A stretch of DNA of 64,000 nucleotides from the NCBI GenBank assembly GCA_022226935.1, contig CP092081.1, forward strand, positions 2,247,351 through 2,311,350. The letters run 5' to 3'. The stretch's first letter is position 1, and every line of letters begins with the position of its first letter. The notes under the pieces were generated by a model. That model was not told where the DNA came from. It did not search any database and worked only from the letters and a program-made list of their open reading frames with translations. The position numbers were made by a program, and so were the translations under genes. The stretch is from Nitrospira sp. (GTDB lineage Bacteria; Nitrospirota; Nitrospiria; Nitrospirales; Nitrospiraceae). Shown here piece by piece: positions 38,921 to 49,068 of the stretch.

Positions 38921-39655
38921 ATGAAGGGGGTCGTACTTGCCGGAGGGCTCGGATCACGCCTGCTCCCGCTTACCAAAGTGACGAATAAGCATCTGCTCCC
39001 CGTCTACAACAAGCCGATGATCTACTATCCCATCCAAACGCTCGTGAACGCCGGTATCACGGAGATTATGCTGGTGACGGGCGGTAACAGCGCCGGTGAT
39101 TTCCTGAAACTACTGGGGAACGGTCGAGACTTCGGCCTCAAACACCTCAGTTATACCTACCAGCAGGGTGAAGGGGGGATCGCCGATGCGTTACGGCTGG
39201 CGGAGCATTTTGCCGATGACGGTCCGCTTTGCGTCGTGCTGGGAGACAATTTGATCCAGGGCAACATTGCGAAAGCCGCCGAGTCGTTCCGGGCACAGAA
39301 AAACGGCGCGAAGATTTTGCTGAAGGAAGTGAAAGATCCGCAACGTTTCGGTGTCCCCCAGCTGGAAGGCAACCGGGTGGTGAGTATCGAGGAGAAGCCG
39401 GCCCAGCCGCGATCCTCCTATGCGGTGACCGGCATTTATTTTTACGATGCGCGGGTGTTTGAGATTACCCGGACGCTGAAACCGTCCGGGCGCGGCGAAC
39501 TGGAAATTACCGATGTCAACAACGCCTACATTGCCTCCGGAGAGTTGACGTGGGATGTGCTCGACGGCTGGTGGACGGATGCGGGCACGATTGAATCGCT
39601 CCTTGCCGCGAATCAGCTTGTGGCGCAGACGGGGGCGAACAGGATGGAGTTCTAA
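38921..39655 (+). CDS. rmlA: Glucose-1-phosphate thymidylyltransferase (short form)
   Basis: 244 residues. It begins MKGVVLAGGLGSRLLPLTKV, then NKHLLPVYNKPMIYYPIQTL, CVVLGDNLIQGN, FGVPQLEGNRVVSIEEKP and DVLDGWWTDAGTIESLL. These are RmlA landmarks: dTTP plus glucose-1-phosphate gives dTDP-glucose. It is ~45 residues shorter than E. coli RmlA, lacking the C-terminal extension, which is a known short form. It is immediately followed by rmlB with no gap. Confidence 0.9.
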   Translation: MKGVVLAGGLGSRLLPLTKVTNKHLLPVYNKPMIYYPIQTLVNAGITEIMLVTGGNSAGDFLKLLGNGRDFGLKHLSYTYQQGEGGIADALRLAEHFADDGPLCVVLGDNLIQGNIAKAAESFRAQKNGAKILLKEVKDPQRFGVPQLEGNRVVSIEEKPAQPRSSYAVTGIYFYDARVFEITRTLKPSGRGELEITDVNNAYIASGELTWDVLDGWWTDAGTIESLLAANQLVAQTGANRMEF

Positions 39656-40684
39656 ATGCGACTTCTTGTCACGGGAGGTGCCGGGTTCATCGGATCGCAT
39701 CTGGTGCGCCGTTTGATTCAGAGCGGCTGCCATTCGGTCGTGAATCTCGACGCGCTGAAGTATTCCGGCAACCTCGAAAATCTGGTGGATCTCGCCGATC
39801 ATCCCCAGTATCGTTTTGTCCATGCGGATATCGGCGATCAGAAGGCTGTGCATGCCACGCTCCAGGAACACCGAATTGAAGGCATCATCAACTGCGCGGC
39901 GGAGACCCACGTCGATCGGTCGATTCTCGATCCCGGCGCTTTTGCCCGCACCGATGTGGTAGGAACGGGCATTCTACTGGAAGAGGCGCGACAGGCAGGG
40001 GTACAGCGCTTTCTCCAGGTCAGCACCGACGAGGTGTACGGCAGTGTCGAGCAGGGCAGTTCCACGGAAGAAGACCGGCTGGAACCGCGCAGCCCCTATT
40101 CAGCCAGCAAAGCCGGGGGGGACCTGCTCGTTCTCAGCTACTGGACGACCTACCGCTTTCCTGTCGTGGTGACTCGTGGCAGCAATACCTACGGCCCGAA
40201 TCAGTATCCGGAGAAATTCATTCCCCTGTTTGCCACGAACGCGATCGATGGCGAGCCGCTTCCGCTCTACGGCGATGGGAAACAATGCCGGGATTGGCTG
40301 TCGGTCTACGATCATGCGGCCGGGATTCAGCAGGTGTTCGAACAGGGCGAACCGGGAACCGTCTACAATGTCGGCGGCGGCAACGAACGTGAAAATATTA
40401 TGGTCGCCGAACAGATCGTGGCGGCGCTCGGGACGTCCCGCTCACTGATCCGGTTGGTGCAAGATCGCCCGGGGCACGATCGCCGCTATTCCATCGACTG
40501 CAGCCGGCTGCGCGCGCTGGGATGGTCGCCGCAAGTGCCGTTCGAAGAAGGGTTGAAGCAGACGGTCGAGTGGTATCGCACGCATGAAGATTGGTGGCGG
40601 AAGATCAAATCCGGCGAGTTCAAGGAATACTACCGGCAGCAATACGGCCAGCGTTTGGCAACGGGGACGGCGTGCGGATCGTAG
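39656..40684 (+). CDS. rmlB: dTDP-glucose 4,6-dehydratase
   Basis: 342 residues of an extended SDR. NAD-binding loop LLVTGGAGFIGSHLVRRLI, substrate segment CAAETHVDRSI, catalytic Thr-Asp-Glu in VSTDEVYGS, the Tyr-x3-Lys pair in YSASKAGGDLLV and NTYGPNQYPEKFIPL. It makes dTDP-4-keto-6-deoxyglucose. It overlaps rmlD by 13 nt, so the three rml genes are one unit. Confidence 0.95.
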   Translation: MRLLVTGGAGFIGSHLVRRLIQSGCHSVVNLDALKYSGNLENLVDLADHPQYRFVHADIGDQKAVHATLQEHRIEGIINCAAETHVDRSILDPGAFARTDVVGTGILLEEARQAGVQRFLQVSTDEVYGSVEQGSSTEEDRLEPRSPYSASKAGGDLLVLSYWTTYRFPVVVTRGSNTYGPNQYPEKFIPLFATNAIDGEPLPLYGDGKQCRDWLSVYDHAAGIQQVFEQGEPGTVYNVGGGNERENIMVAEQIVAALGTSRSLIRLVQDRPGHDRRYSIDCSRLRALGWSPQVPFEEGLKQTVEWYRTHEDWWRKIKSGEFKEYYRQQYGQRLATGTACGS

Positions 40685-41517
40685 TGACCGGGGCGCAGGG
40701 ACAATTAGGCACGGATCTCCAGCAGGTTCTGCGGGGACATCAGCTCACGTTGCTGGATCTCCCCACCTTTGACCTGACGGATCGAGACTGCGGGCGCCTG
40801 ATCACTGACGCCGCGCCCGACGTGGTGATTCACGCCGGGGCGCATACGGATGTGGATGGCGCCGAACATAACCCGGCTTTGGCCATGGCGATCAATGCCG
40901 ACGGGACCGAACGCGTCGCGCGCGCGGCCGCTCAGGTGGGGGCCAGACTCATCTATATTTCGACCGACTATGTCTTTGATGGCCGCGGCACGCGTCCATA
41001 CGTCGAAACGGATCAACCCAACCCTGTCAGCGCCTATGGGGCGTCAAAATGCGCCGGTGAGGAGCGGGCGTTGGCCTGCTGCGAGAATACGCTGGTGGTG
41101 CGGACCGCCTGGCTCTACGGACTGCGGGGGAAGAACTTCGTCAAAACGATGCTGCAATTGGCCGCGGAACGTCCCTGCTTGAAGGTCGTCGCTGATCAGC
41201 AGGGCTGCCCGACCTTTGCGGAAGACCTCGCCTGCATGATCGAGAAACTCGTGGCGCATCAGGTACGGGGCATCTTGCATGTGACGAATGAAGGCCACTG
41301 TACCTGGCACGAGTTCGCGACGGAGATCATGAGACGATCCGGACAGAAGGTTCCGGTCGAGCCCATCACGACCGCCGACATGCCTCGTCCAGCCAAGCGC
41401 CCGGCCTATTCGGTCCTCTCTGCTGAACGGCTTCACCATCTCGGTTTCCGCATGCCATCCTGGCAGGACGGCTTGCAGCGATTCCTCAACACTGGCATCA
41501 ATTCCAAAAGCGCATAA
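40672..41517 (+). CDS. rmlD: dTDP-4-dehydrorhamnose reductase
   Basis: 281 residues from GTG 40672. NAD(P) loop IVVTGAQGQLGTDL, HAGAHTDVDGAE, ISTDYVFDG, the Tyr-x3-Lys pair in YGASKCAGEE, VVRTAWLYG, and LHVTNEGHCTWHEFA near the end. It makes dTDP-L-rhamnose when an RmlC epimerase supplies the substrate. No rmlC is seen next to it or elsewhere in the window. Confidence 0.93.
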   Translation: MRIVVTGAQGQLGTDLQQVLRGHQLTLLDLPTFDLTDRDCGRLITDAAPDVVIHAGAHTDVDGAEHNPALAMAINADGTERVARAAAQVGARLIYISTDYVFDGRGTRPYVETDQPNPVSAYGASKCAGEERALACCENTLVVRTAWLYGLRGKNFVKTMLQLAAERPCLKVVADQQGCPTFAEDLACMIEKLVAHQVRGILHVTNEGHCTWHEFATEIMRRSGQKVPVEPITTADMPRPAKRPAYSVLSAERLHHLGFRMPSWQDGLQRFLNTGINSKSA

Positions 41518-41592
41518 GCATACATCATTTGTCGCGCGATGTGGGGCGGCAATGTTTGACTTGGCTGAGGCAACTTCGCGGAATGTCTCACT

Positions 41593-42207
41593 ATGAATAT
41601 TTGGACAAATATTCTCGCCGCATTAGGACTAAAGCATAAACGGTCTTCTATATTATTTATGAGACAGAATCCTCGATACGTGGGCTTGGACGTGGGAGAG
41701 GGGACGTATGGACATCCTGAAATTGTCATTCCTGACGATGGAAGCCGTGTTCGCATCGGGCGATATTGTTCCTTCGCGAGCGGGGTGGTTATTCTCACGA
41801 GCCAGGAGCATCATGTGAGCTGGGTGTCTACGTATCCTTTTCAATTGATGTTTGGGCAGGATCGAGGTTTACCAAGGCCGTCCCATTCGAAAGGTGATGT
41901 GGACATTGGGCATGACGTGTGGATTGGTACCGAGGCCTTGATTCTCTCGGGAGTTTCTATAGGGCATGGGGCGGTCGTGGGGGCTCGCAGCGTCGTTACC
42001 AAGGATGTTCCGCCCTATGCAGTTGTGGCTGGTGTGCCTGCGCGAGTGATAAGGTATCGCTTTGATGGAGCAGTCATTGCCAGCTTGTTGCGTATAGCTT
42101 GGTGGGATTGGCCTCGGGAGAAGATTGAAGCAACGCTTCCGCTCCTCATGTCTGGACGAGTCGAAGAGTTCATCGCTCAATGTGATTTGGATGCTGAGGT
42201 GTCTTAG
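41593..42207 (+). CDS. Hexapeptide-repeat acetyltransferase (CatB/NodL-like)
   Basis: 204 residues, left-handed beta-helix. Repeats are visible from [16 protein letters not shown], with the catalytic-type His in [47 protein letters not shown] and [10 protein letters not shown]. This is the xenobiotic/sugar O-acetyltransferase group that uses acetyl-CoA, probably modifying an O-antigen sugar. It has lower GC than rmlABD just upstream, and its ribosome site is weak. Confidence 0.85.
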   Translation: MNIWTNILAALGLKHKRSSILFMRQNPRYVGLDVGEGTYGHPEIVIPDDGSRVRIGRYCSFASGVVILTSQEHHVSWVSTYPFQLMFGQDRGLPRPSHSKGDVDIGHDVWIGTEALILSGVSIGHGAVVGARSVVTKDVPPYAVVAGVPARVIRYRFDGAVIASLLRIAWWDWPREKIEATLPLLMSGRVEEFIAQCDLDAEVS

Positions 42208-42229
42208 GGGAGTGGCGGCGAGATGGTGG

Positions 42230-42248
42230 GCCCCGCACCGGGGGCTTT
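42230..42248 (+). terminator. Weak terminator-like hairpin after the acetyltransferase
   Basis: GCCCC (42230-42234) pairs with GGGGC (42241-42245) around a 6-nt loop and is followed by only TTT. It is short, so it is a weak call. Confidence 0.25.
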
Positions 42249-42372
42249 ACGCGTGATGCTGAGTTTTTGTCGCGGCGCGCGACTGGCGGTGCATGCTACG
42301 AGATCCCAGTCAAGACAGAGAACAATCATCCAGTCTACGATCATAGGAATGTGTGTTCCCGCGACACATTTC

Positions 42373-42401
42373 TTGTGCAACCCTTGTGTTTTCTCTATAC
42401 T
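42373..42401 (+). promoter_or_regulatory. Putative sigma-70 promoter upstream of the O-antigen ligase-like gene
   Basis: -35 TTGTGC (42373-42378), a 17-nt spacer, and -10 TATACT (42396-42401). The start would be near 42408, leaving a ~175-nt leader before the ATG at 42583. Spacing is ideal; the -35 box is moderate. Confidence 0.4.
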
Positions 42402-42582
42402 GCGGTCCCGCAGACGATCACCAGATTGATGAGTGGATGCTCCGTGCTTCATGGCCGTGGGTACAGCGGCGAGAGAGGGGGCTGTTCTTGTCTGCTGCAA
42501 TTGCGATAGATGTGTATATGGGAGAGTGGCGGGATGGCAGGAGATCGAGCACATCTATCTCCTGAGTCCTAGTTTCTGATCT

Positions 42583-43929
42583 ATGGATGCAGTGAGTTCG
42601 TCACGCTCCGATCCGGTTCTCCGCGCTGTTCCCATGGGGACGCAGCAAGGTCCCTCTCACTCCCTCTTCTGGGGGCTCCAAAGTTATGTGGTGATCGCTC
42701 TCGCCGGCTCGAGTTTTTTTCCGCTGTTGTTCCGCTATCAGGAGCATACCGTCATCATTCTCATGGTCCTCTGCTTGGGCATGTGCGCGGTGGAGAAAAA
42801 GAGTCCCTGGATCAGGAATCCGCTAGACCTTCCGCTCTGGTGCTTCATAGTCTGGGTGCTCTGCACGGTTCCCTTCGCGACGGATCCTGCCTATAGTTTT
42901 GCCGAGTGGAAGAAGTTCGTCGCGCAAGCCGGTGTCTTTTACTGGGCTCTCTTGGTTCTGGCGCGCTGTCGCAATGAGCGTCTCCCGCAACTGGTGCTCC
43001 AGGCTCTTGTCATGGGAGCCACGCTGGTGGCTTGCTACGCGCTTGTCGAGTTCATTCAACGAGGCGGCACCTGGCGGGACCGGTTTATTCGAGCCCATGC
43101 CTATGGTTCCGACTATAATTGGCTCAGCACCTATATGGTGGTGGCGATCCCTGTGGCGGGCAGTCTCCTGGCTTTGGGACGGGTGGCCTGGATGCGTGCC
43201 GCGCAGATCCTGGCCCTTGGCCTGACGGGAGCCGCGCAGCTGTTTTCGTATACCCGTGGCGGGTGGCTCGGACATGCGGCGCAAGGAGTGACGTTGGCCC
43301 TGATGATCGGTGGCCGGCGTATGGCGTTCGGTGTGCTGGGGGTGCTCGCCATGATCGGCGCGGGATTGATGGCGGCCTCTCACTCCGGTTTTCAGACCGA
43401 CACGGTCGATGCCAAGACCGTCGACACCAGGCTGATGGTCTGGACGATCGGATTAGGTGAGGTGGCGGCGCATCCCGTGGTCGGCATCGGGTACGGCAAT
43501 AATTCGTTCATCAAGAAATTTCCCGAGTATTCCGTTGAAAAGCAGGAGCATCTTCCTGAGCGAGAGCGGATCATTCCCGCCATGCACAATACCTTCTTGA
43601 TGGTCACGCTCGGAAGCGGCCTTCCCGCCTTGCTGAGCTTTGTCTGGATCTTTGTCGCCCTTCTGGGACGCCTCATCCCGATTCCCTGGTCGAGGGAGCG
43701 CGGCCAGGTGGGTAGCCTGATCTCCGCCGGCATCGGCTTGGCCGTGATCGGCTTCGCCGTGCGCAATCTCTTTGACTATATGTTTATGGGCAGCCTGGCG
43801 CACATATTTTGGCTGCTGGCGGCGGTCGGAATCACGGTGACGGGACCGGCCTGGCGAGGGGCCGGCTCCGGTCGGCAACCGGGGAGCCCTCAGGATGAAA
43901 GCCTGTCACATCGACAGCTGTCTCCATAG
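42583..43929 (+). CDS. O-antigen ligase/polymerase family membrane protein (Wzy_C)
   Basis: 448 residues with about 10-12 hydrophobic segments (for example VVIALAGSSFFPLLF, ILMVLCLGMCA, ALLSFVWIFVALLG). The Wzy_C landmarks are present: a conserved Arg in FSYTRGGWLGHA, a large periplasmic loop with GIGYGNNSFIKKFPEY, and the conserved His in PAMHNTFLMVTLGSGLPALL. It either ligates O-antigen to core (WaaL) or polymerises repeats (Wzy); sequence alone does not separate these. The core block upstream favours ligase, but it is the only candidate for either activity in the window. Confidence 0.87.
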   Translation: MDAVSSSRSDPVLRAVPMGTQQGPSHSLFWGLQSYVVIALAGSSFFPLLFRYQEHTVIILMVLCLGMCAVEKKSPWIRNPLDLPLWCFIVWVLCTVPFATDPAYSFAEWKKFVAQAGVFYWALLVLARCRNERLPQLVLQALVMGATLVACYALVEFIQRGGTWRDRFIRAHAYGSDYNWLSTYMVVAIPVAGSLLALGRVAWMRAAQILALGLTGAAQLFSYTRGGWLGHAAQGVTLALMIGGRRMAFGVLGVLAMIGAGLMAASHSGFQTDTVDAKTVDTRLMVWTIGLGEVAAHPVVGIGYGNNSFIKKFPEYSVEKQEHLPERERIIPAMHNTFLMVTLGSGLPALLSFVWIFVALLGRLIPIPWSRERGQVGSLISAGIGLAVIGFAVRNLFDYMFMGSLAHIFWLLAAVGITVTGPAWRGAGSGRQPGSPQDESLSHRQLSP

Positions 43930-43954
43930 ACGGCGTGCCGGGTTCCATCTATGG
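43924..43954. repeat. Inverted repeat over the end of the ligase-like gene
   Basis: CCATAGA (43924-43930) and TCTATGG (43948-43954) are exact inverted copies separated by 17 nt. The loop itself contains CGGC-GT-GCCG. No T-run follows, so it is not a standard terminator. It could be an mRNA-end structure. Confidence 0.4.
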
Positions 43955-44071
43955 TGTCGGTTTGGTGTGGAGCGCTACTGTTGCTTGACACCGCATTGCA
44001 GATCCATCACAAGTGGGGTCACTTTTTCAGGTCGCGGCGGGGTGGGGGATAGGGCTGTTTCAGTTTTTTAG

Positions 44072-45109
<1,038 letters not shown>

Positions 45110-46060
45110 GTGATCGACACACAGGCGCGCATTTATGTGGCGGGGCATCGGGGGATGGTGGGATCGGCAATTGTGCGAGCGCTCACGGCTCGTGGGTATG
45201 ACCATTTGCTTCTCCGGACCAGTAAAGAATTGGATTTGCGCGACAATAGACAAGTCGCCGAATTCTTTTCGGAGACGAAGCCCGACTACGTGTATCTTGC
45301 TGCGGCCAAGGTGGGGGGTATTCTGGCCAATAGCACCATGCCCGCGGAATTCATATACGACAACCTGGCGATTCAAACCAATGTCGTGCATCAGGCCTAT
45401 CTCCATGGCGTGAAGAAACTATTGCTGCTGGGGTCATCCTGCATCTACCCGAGGGATTCTCCCCAGCCGATGAAGGAAGAGTATCTGTTGACCGGTCCCC
45501 TCGAACCGACCAACGAGTGGTATGCCGTGGCGAAAATCGCGGGCATCAAAATGTGTCAGGCCTATCGGCGCCAGTACGGGTGCGACTTCATTGCGGCGAT
45601 GCCGACGAATCTCTATGGCCCGAACGATAACTTCGATTTGCAACATTCCCATGTGCTAGCGGCATTGATACGACGCTTCCATGAGGCACGAGAACAGAGG
45701 ACTACTCCCACGCTCTGGGGCACCGGCGCTCCGCGCCGTGAGTTTTTACACGTGGACGACTGCGCGGATGCCTGCCTGTTCCTGATGGATCGATATTCCG
45801 ATGCGATGATCATGAATGTCGGGGCAGGGCAGGAGATCTCGATCGGCCAGCTGGCGACATTGGTCGCAGAGGTGGTCGGCTACCAGGGTGAGATTCGCTG
45901 GGATCGAACCAAGCCGGATGGCATGCCGCGGAAGTTGATGGATTGCAGCCGGATGACGGCCTTGGGATGGAGTTCAACCATTACTTTGCGGGAAGGGTTA
46001 TTCGAAACGTATCAATGGTACCAGCGATGTGCCGGTCCACAATCGGCTGCGATTCCATGA
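45110..46060 (+). CDS. fcl: GDP-L-fucose synthase
   Basis: 316 residues, GTG start abutting gmd. Landmarks: YVAGHRGMVGSAIVRAL, AAAKVGGILANST, LLLGSSCIYPR, the Tyr-x3-Lys pair in EWYAVAKIAGIKMC, AAMPTNLYGPNDNFD and REFLHVDDCADACLFL. This epimerase-reductase converts the Gmd product to GDP-L-fucose (WcaG). The donor may be used by one of the GT4 or capsule-type transferases nearby. Confidence 0.95.
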   Translation: MIDTQARIYVAGHRGMVGSAIVRALTARGYDHLLLRTSKELDLRDNRQVAEFFSETKPDYVYLAAAKVGGILANSTMPAEFIYDNLAIQTNVVHQAYLHGVKKLLLLGSSCIYPRDSPQPMKEEYLLTGPLEPTNEWYAVAKIAGIKMCQAYRRQYGCDFIAAMPTNLYGPNDNFDLQHSHVLAALIRRFHEAREQRTTPTLWGTGAPRREFLHVDDCADACLFLMDRYSDAMIMNVGAGQEISIGQLATLVAEVVGYQGEIRWDRTKPDGMPRKLMDCSRMTALGWSSTITLREGLFETYQWYQRCAGPQSAAIP

Positions 46061-46112
46061 TTCAATATAGCTCTTCTGCTGAGAACATCTTTTTCGGCGC
46101 AAGGGCAATGAG

Positions 46113-46793
46113 ATGAAAGCGATTATCAAAGCATTCGTTCAGGCGAGAATGTCCTCTCAGCGGTATCCGGGCAAGGTGCTCGCTCCGTTTCGTGGCGAAG
46201 CGATGATCCGTCATGTGCTGCGTGCGGTTGAGCAGGCACTTTCTTCTGAGGACATTGTTGTGGTAACGAGTGCCGAGGCGTCCGATGATCCGCTCGTCCG
46301 CTACATCGAATCGATGGATATGCAAGTCCATCGAGGTTCCTTGGAGAATGTCCTTGCCCGATTCATGTCCGGTGCGCGGGAGTATCCGTGCGATTGGATC
46401 ATGCGTGTTAACGGTGATAGTCCGCTACTGTTTCCAGAAGTACTGCGTCTTGTGATCCCCTACGTTGAAAGGGATGCTTCTGACTTGGTAACGACTGTCT
46501 TCCCTCGGTCGTTTCCCAAGGGACAAAACGTTGAACTTATCAGGGTCGGCGCTCTTCAGGAGATTTGCATAGAGGATACCACCCTGACTGATCAAGAACA
46601 CGTCACTCCATTTTTCTATAGACAGCCCGACCGATTTCGGATTGTGAATGTGGAGTCTGGCGACCGAAGGCTTGCCGAAGTTGGGTTAGCCGTCGATACG
46701 ATCGAAGATTTTCATCGGCTCGAACGGTTATCGGTCGAAGAACTTCGCCGTTTCCGTCCACCTGTCTTGGCAACCAGTGTTGCGCCGATGTGA
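46113..46793 (+). CDS. SpsF-type cytidylyltransferase
   Basis: 226 residues. It starts with KAFVQARMSSQRYPGKVLAP, the nucleotide-binding signature of the SpsF/acylneuraminate cytidylyltransferase group, then VRYIESMDMQVHRGSLENVL and CDWIMRVNGDSPLL. These enzymes activate nonulosonic acids or related acids as CMP-sugars. Its product neighbours are a DegT aminotransferase and a NeuB-type synthase, which fits that role. Substrate unproven. Confidence 0.85.
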   Translation: MKAIIKAFVQARMSSQRYPGKVLAPFRGEAMIRHVLRAVEQALSSEDIVVVTSAEASDDPLVRYIESMDMQVHRGSLENVLARFMSGAREYPCDWIMRVNGDSPLLFPEVLRLVIPYVERDASDLVTTVFPRSFPKGQNVELIRVGALQEICIEDTTLTDQEHVTPFFYRQPDRFRIVNVESGDRRLAEVGLAVDTIEDFHRLERLSVEELRRFRPPVLATSVAPM

Positions 46794-46831
46794 CTCTACA
46801 TGAGAATTTAAACCAGAAGGACACGAGACAC

Positions 46832-48007
46832 ATGACTGACAGTATGCATATTCCATTTGCCCGGCCTTGGATTACTGACGAGGATCGAGCGGCGGTCCTG
46901 GAAGTACTCAATGGGCATATCTTGACTCATGGACCTCAGTGCAAGTCGTTTGAGCAAGAGTTTGTTGCATTCATGGGAGGAGGCCATGCTGTGTCGGTCA
47001 GTTCATGTATGGCGGCCTTGCACCTCTCGTATCTTCATTTTGGGATTGGTCTGGGTGACGAAGTGATCGTGCCTGCGCAGACTCATGTGGCGACGGCTCA
47101 TGCTGTGGAGTGGGTCGGGGCCACGCCGGTATTTGTCGACTGCGATTCTCGCACGGGGAATTTGACTGCGTCGGCGATCGAACCTGCGCTGACCCCCAAG
47201 ACAAAAGCGATTTCTGTCGTGCACTTTGCCGGCATTCCCTGCGATATGCCTCCCATTGTCGATCTTGCCCAACGATACAATCTCAGAATCATTGAGGACT
47301 GTGCGATTGCTCTGGGCGCTCGCTACAGAGGGCGTCATGTCGGATTATTCGGCGATGCGGGCTGTTTCTCTTTCTATCCGGTGAAGCATATGACGACGGG
47401 CGAAGGTGGAATGTTTGTCAGTCGTCATGAAGATGTCGCTCAGGCTGTTGCGAAGCTGCGAGCCTTTGGGGTAGACCGGACTCACAGTGAGCGGGCCGTA
47501 CCGGGCATGTATGATGTGCCAAGCCTTGGACTGAACTACCGGATGAGCGAAATTCAAGCGGCCCTCGGTCGCTCTCAGCTTCGGCGCATGAGTGTCGTAT
47601 TGGCTCAACGTGCCTCACAGTTCGATCGCTATCGAAAATTGGCTGGTAATCTGTCGAACATTCGGTTCATCGATACGGATGCTGCTGAGTGCCGATCAAG
47701 CCACTATTGTGCGAGCGTCGTATTCGAGGGAGAATATGCGGGCAAACGAAATGAGATGGTGGAACGACTGAATACGGCTGGAATCGGAACCAGCATCTAC
47801 TACCCGCAACCGGTTCCGCGAATGACCTACTATCGAAAGAAGTATGGGTGTGTGCCTGGTCGTTATCCACAAGCAGAGCACATTAGTGATCATTCCGTCG
47901 CGCTTCCGCTGGGAATGCATGTAGGAGACGGCGATGTGGACAGAATCGTGGACACGCTCAAGAGTAGCTTAACGAAGAGTGCCAACGAGAAAGGATTCAC
48001 ACGGTGA
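46832..48007 (+). CDS. DegT/DnrJ/EryC1 family PLP aminotransferase
   Basis: 391 residues from ATG 46832 (AGAAGGA 10 nt upstream); an in-frame GTG at 46790 overlaps the previous gene but lacks a ribosome site. Fold landmarks: VSVSSCMAALHLSYLHFG, PAQTHVATAHAVEWVGATPVFVD (split by a few variable residues), IIEDCAIALGARY and the PLP-Lys motif FSFYPVKHMTTGEGGMF. The family transfers an amino group to a keto-sugar nucleotide, as PseC or LegC do. It overlaps the next gene by 4 nt. Confidence 0.9.
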   Translation: MTDSMHIPFARPWITDEDRAAVLEVLNGHILTHGPQCKSFEQEFVAFMGGGHAVSVSSCMAALHLSYLHFGIGLGDEVIVPAQTHVATAHAVEWVGATPVFVDCDSRTGNLTASAIEPALTPKTKAISVVHFAGIPCDMPPIVDLAQRYNLRIIEDCAIALGARYRGRHVGLFGDAGCFSFYPVKHMTTGEGGMFVSRHEDVAQAVAKLRAFGVDRTHSERAVPGMYDVPSLGLNYRMSEIQAALGRSQLRRMSVVLAQRASQFDRYRKLAGNLSNIRFIDTDAAECRSSHYCASVVFEGEYAGKRNEMVERLNTAGIGTSIYYPQPVPRMTYYRKKYGCVPGRYPQAEHISDHSVALPLGMHVGDGDVDRIVDTLKSSLTKSANEKGFTR

Positions 48008-49068
48008 TCAAACTCCAAGGACGGAGGATCGCGCTGATTGGAGGCGCTGGTTTTATTGGCCATAATCTCGCCTTGACCCTGGCAGAAATGGGTGCTGACG
48101 TTCACGCCATAGACAGCCTGCAAGTCAATAATCTTGGTGCGTTCTCGAACTCGCATGAGGACGCCAATAAAGCACTATACCTTCATTTTATCCATGATCG
48201 CCTGCGGTTATTACAGGAGGCTCAAATTCCCCTTCATGTCGTCGATGCGCGGGACTATCATGTGCTTTCTCGATGCCTCAACGATCTGAAGCCTGATACG
48301 ATCGTGCAGTTGGCAGCCATCGCCCATGCAAATCGTGCGAACAAGGATCCGTACAGCACCTTTGATCATAGTTTAAGAACCTTAGAGAATGCACTGGATT
48401 GCGCGCGCGGGTTGAGGGCCCGCTTCATCTACTTCTCATCCTCAATGGTCTACGGGAATTTTGACGGTGAAGCTGTGACGGAGGAGCGGCATTGTGAACC
48501 GCTAGGTATCTATGGTGCGTTGAAGTATGGAGGAGAAAAACTCGTTATCGCCTATGGCCAGGTCTTTGGTCTTTCCTATACGATTGTCAGGCCCTCGGCA
48601 TTGTATGGCCAACGCTGCGTCAGCCGACGTGTCGGACAGGCTTTCATCGAAGGGGTCCTTCGCGGGGCGCCTCTCAGCGTAAATGGTGACGGTAGCGATG
48701 CACTCGATTTCACGTATATAAAAGACCTTCTACAGGGATTGGTGCTTTGCATCGGCAAAGATGAGGCCCGGAACCAAGTGTTTAATTTGACGTATGGAGG
48801 GGCTCGTTCACTCGCACAAATGATTGACATCGTGCGGCAACAATTTCCTAATGTCGAAGTGAAATTCCAACCTCGCGATGCATTGATGCCCGAACGCGGG
48901 ACCCTTTCCATTGAGAAGGCCAAACGATTGCTCGGGTATTGTCCCGAGTATCCGCTGGAAAAAGGCTTCGTCGATTATATTCAGTGGTATAAGGATCTGA
49001 CCATCCGGCATCAGAATTTTTTCAGTCCACTACGGGATCCATCAGTGTATGGGGGCAACCAGCGTTGA
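48004..49068 (+). CDS. NAD-dependent sugar epimerase/dehydratase (extended SDR)
   Basis: 354 residues, GTG start in a 4-nt overlap. NAD loop ALIGGAGFIGHNLALTL, IVQLAAIAHANRANKDP, FSSSMVYGNF, the Tyr-x3-Lys pair in IYGALKYGGEKLVI, VRPSALYGQRCVSRRVGQAF and a YIKDL segment. It could be a C4 epimerase or a 4,6-dehydratase feeding the aminotransferase upstream, but the motifs do not identify the sugar. It is fully embedded in the translationally coupled module. Confidence 0.85.
   Translation: MIKLQGRRIALIGGAGFIGHNLALTLAEMGADVHAIDSLQVNNLGAFSNSHEDANKALYLHFIHDRLRLLQEAQIPLHVVDARDYHVLSRCLNDLKPDTIVQLAAIAHANRANKDPYSTFDHSLRTLENALDCARGLRARFIYFSSSMVYGNFDGEAVTEERHCEPLGIYGALKYGGEKLVIAYGQVFGLSYTIVRPSALYGQRCVSRRVGQAFIEGVLRGAPLSVNGDGSDALDFTYIKDLLQGLVLCIGKDEARNQVFNLTYGGARSLAQMIDIVRQQFPNVEVKFQPRDALMPERGTLSIEKAKRLLGYCPEYPLEKGFVDYIQWYKDLTIRHQNFFSPLRDPSVYGGNQR

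Larger units (their letters stand above)
42208..42582 (+). other. 375-nt non-coding gap before the O-antigen ligase-like gene
   Basis: No convincing gene: the short frames here have no recognisable protein features. It holds a short GC-rich hairpin near its left end and a promoter-like pair near 42373-42401. It probably separates two transcription units. Confidence 0.5.

Noticed and set aside
43980..44000. Sigma-54-like element (TTGACACCGCATTGCA) before gmd
   Set aside because: The -12 GC is present but the -24 GG reads TG, and the TTGACA has no good -10 box at 16-18 nt, so neither promoter type is convincing.
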